Origin: Actinomycetota bacterium
Lineage (GTDB): Bacteria > Actinomycetota > Actinomycetes > Nanopelagicales > Nanopelagicaceae
Direction: 5' to 3'
Assembly (NCBI GenBank): GCA_014377015.1
Contig: JACMQL010000006.1
Span: 20,581 to 84,580, forward strand
Length of the DNA: 64,000 nt
Of this stretch, positions 56,071 to 64,000 are shown in pieces (the first letter of the stretch is position 1; each line of letters begins with the position of its first letter). A model generated the notes under the pieces. The model worked only from the letters and a program-made list of their open reading frames with translations. It ran no database searches and was not told where the DNA came from. Position numbers and translations under genes: made by a program.

Positions 56071-56355
56071 TTAACGAACGCCAGCTTTGGCGTCAGCGCT
56101 CTTGTTAGCAGCCTTCGTCATTGATGACTTCTTATTGGCTGCCGCGTTCTTGTGAATAACACCTTTTGCCACTGCGACATCGAGCGCCTGTGAAGCGCTG
56201 CGCAGTTCGCTGGTGATGACGGCTGAATCGCCGGTTGCGAGTGAATCGCGGAACTTGCGCACGGCGGTTTTGATGGATGATCGGACCGACTTGTTACGAA
56301 GGCGAGCCTTCTCGTTGGTCTTAATCCGCTTGATCTGGGACTTGATATTTGCCAC
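56071..56355 (-). CDS. rpsT: 30S ribosomal protein bS20
   Basis: 94 residues from GTG 56355 ([22 protein letters not shown]), chosen because AAGAGG lies 9 nt upstream and the sequence before it is unrelated to bS20. It is made of long basic helices that bind 16S rRNA. Slightly longer than typical. It lies just upstream of lepA in the same direction. Confidence 0.96.
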   Translation of the reverse strand: MANIKSQIKRIKTNEKARLRNKSVRSSIKTAVRKFRDSLATGDSAVITSELRSASQALDVAVAKGVIHKNAAANKKSSMTKAANKSADAKAGVR

Positions 56356-56421
56356 GCGCGCGTACCTCTTCATCAAATTTATTACCGACCCTCATGGGCC
56401 AGCGCAAGAGGCGAAAGGATA

Positions 56422-56439
56422 CCAGCGCACTAGTGCTGG
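56422..56439 (-). terminator. Hairpin after holA
   Basis: CCAGCGCACTAGTGCTGG is nearly a perfect palindrome in 18 bases. It lies 8 bp past the holA stop on the minus strand. A short T-rich tail follows, so it may be a weak terminator between holA and rpsT. Confidence 0.4.
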
Positions 56440-56446
56440 GCTCAAA

Positions 56447-57394
56447 TTAGGATCTGGTCGTCCGGGCCACCCCGATGGCGCTCAGCGCCTGTTCAAGGGC
56501 GTAGATCGGGTCAACCGCGGCCCCTTTTACCTGTGCATCGGCTAATGCGACTGCTTGGACCGCGCGCGAGATGCCTGCTGGGGTCCATGACGAGAGTTGC
56601 CGACGCGCCTTATCGATCTGCCACGGAGCCATCCCCAACGGACCCGCCAACTCAAAGGATTTGCTGCCTGGGTTGGTTCCGGAGACTTTGGCCAGCCCGC
56701 GAAGCGCTGCCGCCATGGCACTTGTGACCATCACCGGATCTGTGCCCGTGGCAATCGCGCTGCGCAGCGACAGTAAAGCACTGGCGACATCGCCATCAAG
56801 GGCGGCGCTGGCTACATCAAACCCAGTCGTCTCAATTCGTCCGTGGTGATACTTGTCAATCACTTCTTCGTTGATAACGCCAGTGGTATCGGAGGCAATC
56901 TGGCTACAGGCAGCGCTGAGTTCGCGGAGGTCATTTCCTAACGCCCCGACAAGGGCGGCGATCGCACCGGCAGTCGCTTTGCGACCGAGGTCGAGAAATA
57001 TGTGTCGCACGAACTCTTGCTTCTCGCTCTCCTTCTTTAAAGTGTCGCAATTGATGACTTCGGCTTTTGCCTTCTTGATTTGATCAAGAAGTGCTTTGCC
57101 TTTAACTCCACCTTTATGAACAAAAATCACAGTCATAGTCGGATCTACATCACCGAGGTAGGTAGTGACTTCTCCATGTGACTCACTCGGAAGATCCTGC
57201 AGATCACGTATTACTAGAGCGCGTTTGTCTGAAAATAATGAAGGCGCGAGCGCATCGGCGATATCACCGAGAATCGCGTCCGGTCCAAAAATCGTGGTGA
57301 CTTCCGCCTTTTCCTCTCGCAGAGAAGCCATGATTTTTGCTAACGCACGATCTGATAGCGCGGTTTCGGGTCCGAGGATTAAGAAAAGACTCAC
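56447..57394 (-). CDS. holA: DNA polymerase III subunit delta
   Basis: 315 residues from GTG 57394, overlapping the comEC stop (GTGA). A GTG at 57415 is an in-frame alternative. AAA+-like clamp-loader subunit (LFLILGPETALSDRALAKIM, TVIFVHKGGVKGKALLDQIKKAKAEVINC, AALVGALGNDLRELSAACSQIA). It opens the sliding clamp. The order comEC-holA-rpsT is common. Confidence 0.93.
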   Translation of the reverse strand: MSLFLILGPETALSDRALAKIMASLREEKAEVTTIFGPDAILGDIADALAPSLFSDKRALVIRDLQDLPSESHGEVTTYLGDVDPTMTVIFVHKGGVKGKALLDQIKKAKAEVINCDTLKKESEKQEFVRHIFLDLGRKATAGAIAALVGALGNDLRELSAACSQIASDTTGVINEEVIDKYHHGRIETTGFDVASAALDGDVASALLSLRSAIATGTDPVMVTSAMAAALRGLAKVSGTNPGSKSFELAGPLGMAPWQIDKARRQLSSWTPAGISRAVQAVALADAQVKGAAVDPIYALEQALSAIGVARTTRS

Positions 57395-59619
57395 GACAAC
57401 CTCACTTTCTTCCACCAGCGCCCGCCACTTGTTCGAACAGCGAAAACATGATCTCTCGCCTCCACTGCGATCGCACCATCCGTGTCAGTGCGAAAAACCT
57501 TACTACCGAGTCTAACCAGAGCCGCGATCGTACGGGCCGATGGGTGACCGTAAGTATTTCCCAGCCCGACGCTGATGAGCGAAAGCGCCGGTGAGAGTTC
57601 TCGCATGAAAATCGCATCCTGATAAGACGACCCGTGATGACTAACTTTGTAAATATCGACCTTGTCGACGGGCAAAAGTTGGGCTTGCACTTCAGGTTCG
57701 ATATCCCCACCGCTAAATAGAGTGAAATCGCTCGCGGTAATTGTGAGCGCCACGCTTGAATTATTGATCGCCGAGCCATCACCCGGGAGTTCCGCGGTCG
57801 AAGTCACCTCGCTATTCGGCCACAAGACATTGAGGGACAAAGCCCTTCGCTCGCCCCCAATAGTCGCGGAATATCCGCGCGTTACTTCAGTAATGGGTAT
57901 GCCCTCGAGCAAGGTGTGCACCCGTCGACTTTCCAAGATGGGAGCAGGGTTGGATGTGATCCAGACTCCTTCGACTTTTCGATCGTGCAAGAGTCCGACT
58001 AAACCTTCGACATGATCGGCATGAAAATGCGTGAGAACCAATAAGGAAATCGTCGAGATTCCCAACTGATGCAGACAGCGATCCTCCAACTGCGCATCAG
58101 GGCCAGCATCAATAACCAACCCCCTGTGCCCGCCCAAATTGATTACCAAAGAATCACCTTGCCCCACATCGCAATTGGCAATATCCCATTCCCCGCCGGG
58201 CCATTGACTCAACCAAAAAAAGGAAATGCTGACAATGACCAAACCGAGCACAAGAATCCGGCGCGACCTTTTGGAAATAATCATTGCGATTGCGAGGATG
58301 CATAGGACTACTGCGCCGATCACGAAACCTGCCAAGCCGCTACCTAACTGCAGGACCGGAAACTTGGCGGACCATTGCGCAACGTTTGCGATCCAGGCAG
58401 AGGGAAAATGAATGACCCATAGCAGGATCGAAGTGATGCTCGGCGCAATCGGGGATATAAGTGCTGCTATGAATCCGATAATGGTTATCGGCGCAACGAC
58501 CGGCGCAACCAACAAGTTCGCGATTACCGTCATCAATCCCAAATATCCAGTCAAGGCGATCAAGATCGGCGCGCACATCACGACGGCGGCCAACGGCGGG
58601 CTGATTGCTTCCGCAAGAATCTTCGGGAGATAACCCTTCAACCACGACCCAATTCGGGGTGCCAGCAGGAGCAAGCCCGCAGTTGCTAAAACCGAGAGCG
58701 CAAATCCCGGCTCGCGAGCTTGCCAAGGATCCCCGATCACTACCGCGCCGATCGCAAATCCGAGTGCGGGTAGGGCATCTGCTCTCCGTCCCGTCCCGCG
58801 GGCTGCAAGAACCACACTCGCCATCGCGGCCGCCCGTAGTACCGAGGGTGACGGACGTACTAATGCAATGAAACAGAGCAATGCGAGCGCTGTAAAAATC
58901 AGGCGAATGCGGATTGATTTAAATACCCATTGCATGCACCACAACACGAATAAGGAGATGATCGCGAAATTGGCACCGCTCACAGCAACTAGGTGCGTCA
59001 AGCCCGATCGACGCATTGCCGCTTTGAATTCCACACTCTGAAGTGAGGTATCACCTAATACCATTCCCGGTATCAATGCCCCAGCATCGTCGTGTTTACT
59101 CAAATCGCGCAAATTGGTGCGTATTCCACCCAGCGAGCGCGCCCAACGCGATGCATCTGTAACCTTCACAATCTTTCCGCGGGTCAGCAGTAAGACTGCA
59201 ACACGAGATTCTTTGGCAATCTTCACAACTCCTACCACCCGGATTCGCTGTCCTGGCAGCATCGATAAGACGTTTTTGTCCGAGGCAATGACTCGAATCG
59301 GCACGCGCATTTTGTAAGAGATTCCAGAATTGCTTACCTTGAGAGCAGTCGCAAGGAAACTAAAACTACGCGGCGCTAGCGTCGTGCCAAAAACGTGTGG
59401 GGCACTTTGTACTGGATCTGTAGTGATCTGAAATTCCACCATCGCAGATTGGCCGACCATGGCACGTATTTGAGATCCCTGTACGCCCATCTGTCGAAAG
59501 GACATGACACCGCTACCCAATAATGCAGCGGCGATTAGAACCACAGCAACAGCTCGCCCACGCCAGATTAAGAAAACTATGGCGAAAGCAAATATTGCGC
59601 TAGTTCGCCAAGGAGGCAA
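57391..59619 (-). CDS. comEC: Competence protein ComEC
   Basis: 742 residues from TTG 59619. N-terminal DUF4131/OB region, a competence membrane domain (about residues 200-480; LTHLVAVSGANFAIISLFV, VRPSPSVLRAAAMA) and a C-terminal metallo-beta-lactamase-like domain (LTHFHADHVEGL, YKVSHHGSSYQD). It forms the channel for single-stranded DNA entry and with ComEA mediates transformation. In-frame hydrophobic sequence continues upstream almost to the comEA stop without a standard start codon. Confidence 0.92.
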   Translation of the reverse strand: MPPWRTSAIFAFAIVFLIWRGRAVAVVLIAAALLGSGVMSFRQMGVQGSQIRAMVGQSAMVEFQITTDPVQSAPHVFGTTLAPRSFSFLATALKVSNSGISYKMRVPIRVIASDKNVLSMLPGQRIRVVGVVKIAKESRVAVLLLTRGKIVKVTDASRWARSLGGIRTNLRDLSKHDDAGALIPGMVLGDTSLQSVEFKAAMRRSGLTHLVAVSGANFAIISLFVLWCMQWVFKSIRIRLIFTALALLCFIALVRPSPSVLRAAAMASVVLAARGTGRRADALPALGFAIGAVVIGDPWQAREPGFALSVLATAGLLLLAPRIGSWLKGYLPKILAEAISPPLAAVVMCAPILIALTGYLGLMTVIANLLVAPVVAPITIIGFIAALISPIAPSITSILLWVIHFPSAWIANVAQWSAKFPVLQLGSGLAGFVIGAVVLCILAIAMIISKRSRRILVLGLVIVSISFFWLSQWPGGEWDIANCDVGQGDSLVINLGGHRGLVIDAGPDAQLEDRCLHQLGISTISLLVLTHFHADHVEGLVGLLHDRKVEGVWITSNPAPILESRRVHTLLEGIPITEVTRGYSATIGGERRALSLNVLWPNSEVTSTAELPGDGSAINNSSVALTITASDFTLFSGGDIEPEVQAQLLPVDKVDIYKVSHHGSSYQDAIFMRELSPALSLISVGLGNTYGHPSARTIAALVRLGSKVFRTDTDGAIAVEARDHVFAVRTSGGRWWKKVRLS

Positions 59620-59681
59620 CCAACTTTGAGTAAGGGCGCCGATCCAGATGGCGGTGCCAAGAACTATCCCGCGATAATCAC

Positions 59682-60326
59682 TTACACGCGGACTTTTGTC
59701 TTGAGTGCCGCGAATTTCGCACTTCCAATCCCAGAAACTTTCTGAAGATCTTCAATGCGAGTGAAAGGTCCGTTGACATTTCGATAAGTAAAAATCTTCA
59801 ATGCGAGAACAGGGCCAATCCCAGGCAGCGATTCAAGTTCCTTTTCCGAGGCGCGATTGATATTTATCGGACCGTTGGCGCGAGTGGTTCTAGAAGAATT
59901 GGAAGAGCGAGAAGAAGTCGTCGGCATGAACTTAGGCGACGTTGCGCTCACTGGCGGTTCAAGGTAAATCTGCTCACCGTCACGAACCATACGAGCCAGA
60001 TTCACCTCGCTCGTGTCAGCACCCTTGCGAGCTCCGCCGGCTGCCGAAATGGCATCAGTGACTCGTGAATTAGCAGGAAGAGAATAAACCCCTGGTTTTC
60101 TAACGCCGCCTGCGACATCGACGACCAGCGTTGGTGCCACCATCGTCACAGCCGCCGGCTGGGCAATCACGATCGGCGTGGAATGTCCACGGGTGAGGAT
60201 GAGCGCTGAGGTCAGCAGAACGATTGCAGCAATGATCGCGAAGGCGCGCTTGTGCAGAATAGAAAATTGAAGTCCGTCATACCAGTCTTGGAACAAATTG
60301 CGCAGATTTAATAGATGATCATTCAT
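59682..60326 (-). CDS. comEA: Competence protein ComEA
   Basis: 214 residues. One membrane segment (AFAIIAAIVLLTSALIL, about residues 28-44), a SLBB domain (VVDVAGGVRKPGVYSLPANSRVTDAISAAGG), a Ser/Thr-rich linker and a C-terminal helix-hairpin-helix pair (NINRASEKELESLPGIGPVLALKIFTYR). It binds incoming DNA at the surface and passes it to ComEC. A 62-bp gap separates it from comEC. Confidence 0.93.
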   Translation of the reverse strand: MNDHLLNLRNLFQDWYDGLQFSILHKRAFAIIAAIVLLTSALILTRGHSTPIVIAQPAAVTMVAPTLVVDVAGGVRKPGVYSLPANSRVTDAISAAGGARKGADTSEVNLARMVRDGEQIYLEPPVSATSPKFMPTTSSRSSNSSRTTRANGPININRASEKELESLPGIGPVLALKIFTYRNVNGPFTRIEDLQKVSGIGSAKFAALKTKVRV

Positions 60327-60386
60327 ACGCCCATTGAAAAGGGTGAGCGGCGGGCCGGCGCAACGTGAGCGTCGAAATGTTTAGCG

Positions 60387-62879
60387 TTACGCGTTGTTGA
60401 TAACGATATTCACGATCTTCGGCGCCCGAGTGATGATCTTGATGACCGTCGCGCCTAGCAACGCCTGGGCCACAACCGGATTAGCCAACGCCACAGCTTC
60501 CAAATCGGCATCAGAAATCAAAGGCGAGACCTCGATTCGCTCTTTGATTTTGCCGTTAATTTGAATGACTGCGACAACTGCCTCAGCGACGAGAAGTGAT
60601 TCATCAATGCTCGGCCAGCCAGCTAAGGCAACAGATGGCTTATGTCCCAAGCGCTCCCACATTTCCTCGGCTGTAAATGGAGCAACGAGAGAGAGCATGA
60701 TCGCGATGGCCTCGGTCGCTTCACGCACGGCAGGATCTGCTGGGCCGCATCCCGAATCAATCGCCTTGCGGGTTGCATTCACTAATTCCATTACACGAGC
60801 GATGGCAACATTGAATCGAAATGATTCCACGGCAAAGGAAGCATCGTGCAAAGCTTTGTGCGTTGCGATTCGCAGACTCCGCTCACCCTTGGTGAAATCA
60901 ACTCTTGGTGCACTAGATACATCACCAGATAAACGCCAGGCGCGATTTAGGAATTTCACCGAACCTGATGGTGAAACATCGGCCCAGTCGACGTCATCTT
61001 CTGGCGGGCCAGAGAAGACCATGGAAAGACGAATTGCATCTACGCCATGCTTTTCTAATTCATCACTTAAGCGCACCAAGTTGCCGCGGCTCTTACTCAT
61101 CGCAGAACCTTCCATCACAACCATGCCTTGATTTAGCAGGCGAGTGAAAGGTTCAGTGAAGGAAAGTTTGCCCATGTCGAACAAAACCTTCGTGAAGAAT
61201 CGGCTGTAGAGCAAATGCAAAATTGCATGCGTTACTCCGCCAACGTATTGATCAACAGGCAACCAGGTATCTGTTGCCTCACGACTAAATGCTTGTGCGT
61301 GGTCAGTTGAACTTGGGAAGCGCAAGAAGTACCACGACGAATCCACGAAGGTGTCCATCGTGTCAGTGTCGCGCTTTGCAGGCTGACCGCACTTAGGGCA
61401 AGGAACATTTACCCAATCGGTAGCTGCACCCAAAGGTGACGTTCCCTTTGGCTTCAAATCCAGCCCAGCAGCGGGCGGCAAAGTCACAGGCAATTCTTCA
61501 AGTGGGGTAGCAACTTCTCCACACGACGGGCAATGAATAATCGGGATTGGCGTACCCCAATAGCGTTGGCGAGAAATCAGCCAATCGCGTAAACGATAAT
61601 TACGCGCCGCTTTGCCAAGTCCGTCTTTCTCAAGTTGAGCATTGATAAAAGCGATCGCATCGCCCTTCGATTTTCCGTTTAGCGACCCGGAATTAATCAA
61701 GGCCCCGTCTCCGGATGTCGCAATTCCCGTGATGTTCGGGTCTTCCTCGCCGGTGTCGACCACAACTCGAACTGGTAGATCCATAGCCCGCGCGAATTCC
61801 AAGTCACGTTGATCATGAGCAGGCACTGCCATAATCGCGCCGGTTCCGTAATCAGCTAAAACATAATCGCTCACCCAAATTGGCAATTTCTCACCGTTGA
61901 CCGGATTGATTGCATAGCGTTCTAAGAACACGCCAGTCTTTGGACGATCTGTCGCCATGCGATCGATATCTGAAGCAGCTTTAGTGGCTTCCACATACTC
62001 ATTGAACTTCGCTTCGGCGGGAGTTCCTTTAGCTAATTCGGCAGCTAAATCACTATCTGCTGCGACAACAAAGAAGGTTGCGCCGTACAAAGTATCTGGA
62101 CGAGTGGTGTAAATCGTTACTGGCTCGCTACGTCCTTCAATCTGGAAAAGAACATTTGCGCCGGTGGAGCGACCGATCCAATTGCGTTGCATCGTCAAGA
62201 CTTTGTCTGGCCACTTGCCTTCCAACTGCGACATGTCCTCGAGCAAACGATCTGCGTAATCAGTAATCTTGAAATACCACTGGGTCAATTTCTTTTTCGT
62301 CACTGGTGTATCGCAGCGTTCGCACAACCCTGCGATTACTTGCTCATTTGCTAAAACAGTTTGGCAGGAAGGGCACCAGTTAACTTTGGAGGCTTTGCGA
62401 TAAGCCAAGCCGCGTTCGAATAATTGCAAGAAGAGCCACTGATTCCAGCGGTAGAACTCGGGGTCGCAGGTGTTGAACGTGCGATCCCAATCAAAGGAAC
62501 ATGCATATCGGCGCATCGAAGCCTTCTGCACGGCGATGTTCTCATACGTCCAAATTGTTGGATCGATATTGCGCTTAATTGCCGCATTTTCGGCGGGCAG
62601 ACCAAAGGCATCCCAACCCATCGGATGCATGACATTGAAGCCACGTTGGACCCAATACCGAGCGATTACATCGCCGAGTGCATACGCCTCTGCATGACCC
62701 ATGTGCAGGTCGCCGGAAGGGTAAGGAAACATGTCCAATACGTACTTCTTGGGACGGGGATCATCGGGTCGACCAGATTTAAAGGGAGCGATTTCATCCC
62801 AAACAGGCAGCCACTTCTCCTGCACGTATGCAACGTCATAGCCCTCATGGACTAAATCGCGCGCGTGGTCTGCAGACAT
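60387..62879 (-). CDS. leuS: Leucyl-tRNA synthetase
   Basis: 830 residues, bacterial type. HIGH-like motif [16 protein letters not shown]. An editing domain and the zinc-type CPSC/CPKC pairs are present. The KMSKS-type motif reads [10 protein letters not shown], with Ala in the first place. It charges tRNA-Leu. Length is normal, including the C-terminal domain. Confidence 0.96.
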   Translation of the reverse strand: MSADHARDLVHEGYDVAYVQEKWLPVWDEIAPFKSGRPDDPRPKKYVLDMFPYPSGDLHMGHAEAYALGDVIARYWVQRGFNVMHPMGWDAFGLPAENAAIKRNIDPTIWTYENIAVQKASMRRYACSFDWDRTFNTCDPEFYRWNQWLFLQLFERGLAYRKASKVNWCPSCQTVLANEQVIAGLCERCDTPVTKKKLTQWYFKITDYADRLLEDMSQLEGKWPDKVLTMQRNWIGRSTGANVLFQIEGRSEPVTIYTTRPDTLYGATFFVVAADSDLAAELAKGTPAEAKFNEYVEATKAASDIDRMATDRPKTGVFLERYAINPVNGEKLPIWVSDYVLADYGTGAIMAVPAHDQRDLEFARAMDLPVRVVVDTGEEDPNITGIATSGDGALINSGSLNGKSKGDAIAFINAQLEKDGLGKAARNYRLRDWLISRQRYWGTPIPIIHCPSCGEVATPLEELPVTLPPAAGLDLKPKGTSPLGAATDWVNVPCPKCGQPAKRDTDTMDTFVDSSWYFLRFPSSTDHAQAFSREATDTWLPVDQYVGGVTHAILHLLYSRFFTKVLFDMGKLSFTEPFTRLLNQGMVVMEGSAMSKSRGNLVRLSDELEKHGVDAIRLSMVFSGPPEDDVDWADVSPSGSVKFLNRAWRLSGDVSSAPRVDFTKGERSLRIATHKALHDASFAVESFRFNVAIARVMELVNATRKAIDSGCGPADPAVREATEAIAIMLSLVAPFTAEEMWERLGHKPSVALAGWPSIDESLLVAEAVVAVIQINGKIKERIEVSPLISDADLEAVALANPVVAQALLGATVIKIITRAPKIVNIVINNA

Positions 62880-62940
62880 GAGCCTAGGTTACCGTCCAGA
62901 TGAGGTTCTTTGCACCGCGATATTTCGGTGCCGGCGAAAC

Positions 62941-63621
62941 TTAACTAACGACCTTGATATTGATGACACCATTTTGGAGACTCCCCCACAGTCGCAACCA
63001 AAGCGGAAGGTACATCTCAACTCCGCGAGAAGTAGTGATATCGCCTAAATCCAAAATATTAATTTCTTTCCATCCGAATTCCTTGAGGATTACCCCTACG
63101 GAAGCTTTAGCTGATTGGTCATTGCCGCACACAAAGACATTGTGATCATCTTTCAAGAGGTTGGGCTCGACCATTAGAGAGGCTGTCATCGTATTAAGTG
63201 ATTTCACCACCTTTGTTTGAGGAAAGGCATCTTGGATCTGTTCGGCTAGCGACGAATCGTTGCAAACGCTAAGGGTCGGAGGAAATCCGTTTGAGAAATC
63301 CAAAGGATTTGAAAGATCGATGAGGATCTTCCCTGCTAGGTTCTGCGCCCCCGCGAGACCCAACGCAGCCAGCGTGCTCGCCCCTGAAATGCAGTTAAAC
63401 AATATTTCACTTTCTCGGGCGGCCGAGAAGAACGTTGCCAACTCAACTTTTGGATTATTTCTCTGCCATTCAAGAAATGCCCTGCCGTTTTCATTTTCAC
63501 TTGAAGGATTCAAAGTCGTGGATATGTCGCGAGTACCAATGACGACTTCATGTCCCAAATCCGAGAGTTTGCCAGCGATAGTTCGACCAACAATGCCAGT
63601 CCCAAGTACACAAATTTTCAT
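62941..63621 (-). CDS. NADP-binding oxidoreductase (F420-dependent NADP reductase-like)
   Basis: 226 residues from ATG 63621 (AGGAGAG just upstream). N-terminal Rossmann motif VLGTGIVGRTIAGKLSDLGHEVVIGTRD and VKSLNTMTASLM, FVCGNDQSAKASVGVILKEFG. This pattern fits the NADP/F420 oxidoreductase family (npdG/YfcH-like) or related reductases. The substrate is unknown. It is the only gene between leuS and the YceI gene. Confidence 0.75.
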   Translation of the reverse strand: MKICVLGTGIVGRTIAGKLSDLGHEVVIGTRDISTTLNPSSENENGRAFLEWQRNNPKVELATFFSAARESEILFNCISGASTLAALGLAGAQNLAGKILIDLSNPLDFSNGFPPTLSVCNDSSLAEQIQDAFPQTKVVKSLNTMTASLMVEPNLLKDDHNVFVCGNDQSAKASVGVILKEFGWKEINILDLGDITTSRGVEMYLPLWLRLWGSLQNGVINIKVVS

Positions 63622-63724
63622 AAGTCTCTCCTTCAAGGCGATATCTCGTCGTCGCGTAGTTCTGGAAATGTAACCGCAGAATCGAGATTTGGTTAGCCCT
63701 TAGGCATGGGTGGAGAAAAAAGAA

Positions 63725-63754
63725 GCGGTCCGCACCTCTTTCGGTACGGACCGC
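63725..63754 (-). terminator. Rho-independent terminator after the YceI gene
   Basis: An 8-bp perfect stem GCGGTCCG/CGGACCGC, extended by ACC/GGT, is followed on the minus strand by TTCTTTTTTCTCC. It lies about 40 bp past the YceI stop (63794). Confidence 0.85.
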
Positions 63755-63793
63755 CTCCCACAAACGGGGATTTGTTATTTAGATCTAGGCGGC

Positions 63794-64000
63794 TTATGCA
63801 CCGCGGATTGCTGAAATTTCGAACTCTAAGGTGACCTTCTCGCTCACAAGAACTCCGCCAGCTTCAAGGGCTGCATTCCAGTTAACGCCCCAGTCCTTGC
63901 GGTTGATTATGGTCTTGCCTTCGAATCCAACGCGGGTATTGCCATATGGATCGACTGCGGTGCCACTTACCTCGAAAGGAATCGTGACAGGAAGGGATAC
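63794..64000 (-). CDS. YceI family protein, C-terminal part
   Basis: 68 codons from the window edge to TAA 63794-63796. The N-terminus lies beyond the window. The sequence VSLPVTIPFEVSGTAVDPYG, GFEGKTIINRKDWGVNWNAALE and SEKVTLEFEISAIRGA is the beta-rich lipocalin-like YceI fold, which binds isoprenoid-type lipids in other species. Followed by a strong terminator. Confidence 0.9.
   Translation of the reverse strand, partial: VSLPVTIPFEVSGTAVDPYGNTRVGFEGKTIINRKDWGVNWNAALEAGGVLVSEKVTLEFEISAIRGA

Noticed and set aside
62912..62931. GCACCG/CGGTGC hairpin as terminator
   Set aside because: The stem is short and lacks a T-run on either strand, so function is not supported.

Overview
The window looks like chromosomal DNA of an actinobacterium (Actinomycetota) with a compact, moderate-GC genome. 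This rests on gene content and order: smc-ftsY-amt-glnB-glnD-ffh-rpsP-KH-rimM-trmD, rpmF-rnc beside a DUF177 gene and a SepIVA-like gene, a HU protein with a lysine/alanine tail, an IclR regulator divergent from leuCD, and lepA-hemW-hrcA-dnaJ-rsmE-phoH-ybeY-CNNM. Genes are tightly packed, with many ATGA/GTGA/TAGTG stop-start overlaps and no gene-free stretch above about 300 bp. A freshwater small-genome lineage is plausible, but the genus cannot be fixed from the sequence alone.

Region 1 (1-6273) is branched-chain amino acid/acyl-CoA catabolism. A forward trio (HMG-CoA lyase end, acyl-CoA dehydrogenase, enoyl-CoA hydratase-like) converges on a reverse operon for a branched-chain 2-oxoacid dehydrogenase (E1alpha-E1beta-E2). 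That operon is divergent from an Lrp/AsnC regulator, with a 17-bp palindrome inside a plausible bkd promoter. Region 2 (6280-8823) is a reverse trio: acyl-ACP desaturase, SDR and a class I glutamine amidotransferase.

Region 3 (8893-26800) is the housekeeping block trmD to recG, all reverse. It covers ribosome maturation, SRP (ffh, ftsY), nitrogen control (amt-glnB-glnD, with a GlnR-type box), chromosome condensation (smc), RNase III, L32, SepIVA, coaD, rsmD and recG. Region 4 (26831-32489) is cydABDC, cytochrome bd oxidase plus its ABC exporter. Region 5 (32778-40812) holds rpmB, thiL, a stand-alone RAM-domain protein, ddl, gpsA, plsC, hup, leuD, leuC and the divergent iclR-type gene.

Region 6 (40858-44383) is the accessory part, lying between iclR/leuCD and gltX. 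It contains a small ORF, a DinB-family gene interrupted by one amber codon, an AbrB/RelE-like toxin-antitoxin pair, tRNA-Glu, an ArsR-YCII pair, a winged-helix/nucleotidyltransferase gene followed by a HEPN gene, and tRNA-Gln. The two divergent modules each carry a perfect long palindrome at a probably leaderless promoter. The HTH-MNT/HEPN unit is the best candidate here for a less-described system.

Region 7 (44412-64000) returns to housekeeping, all reverse: gltX, FAH-family hydrolase, cytidine deaminase-like protein, CNNM, ybeY, phoH, HIT, rsmE, dnaJ, hrcA, hemW, lepA, rpsT, holA, comEC, comEA, leuS, an NADP-binding reductase and the end of a YceI-family gene. Several genes expected from actinobacterial synteny are missing from their usual places (rplS after trmD, mutM between rnc and smc, era after the deaminase-like gene).
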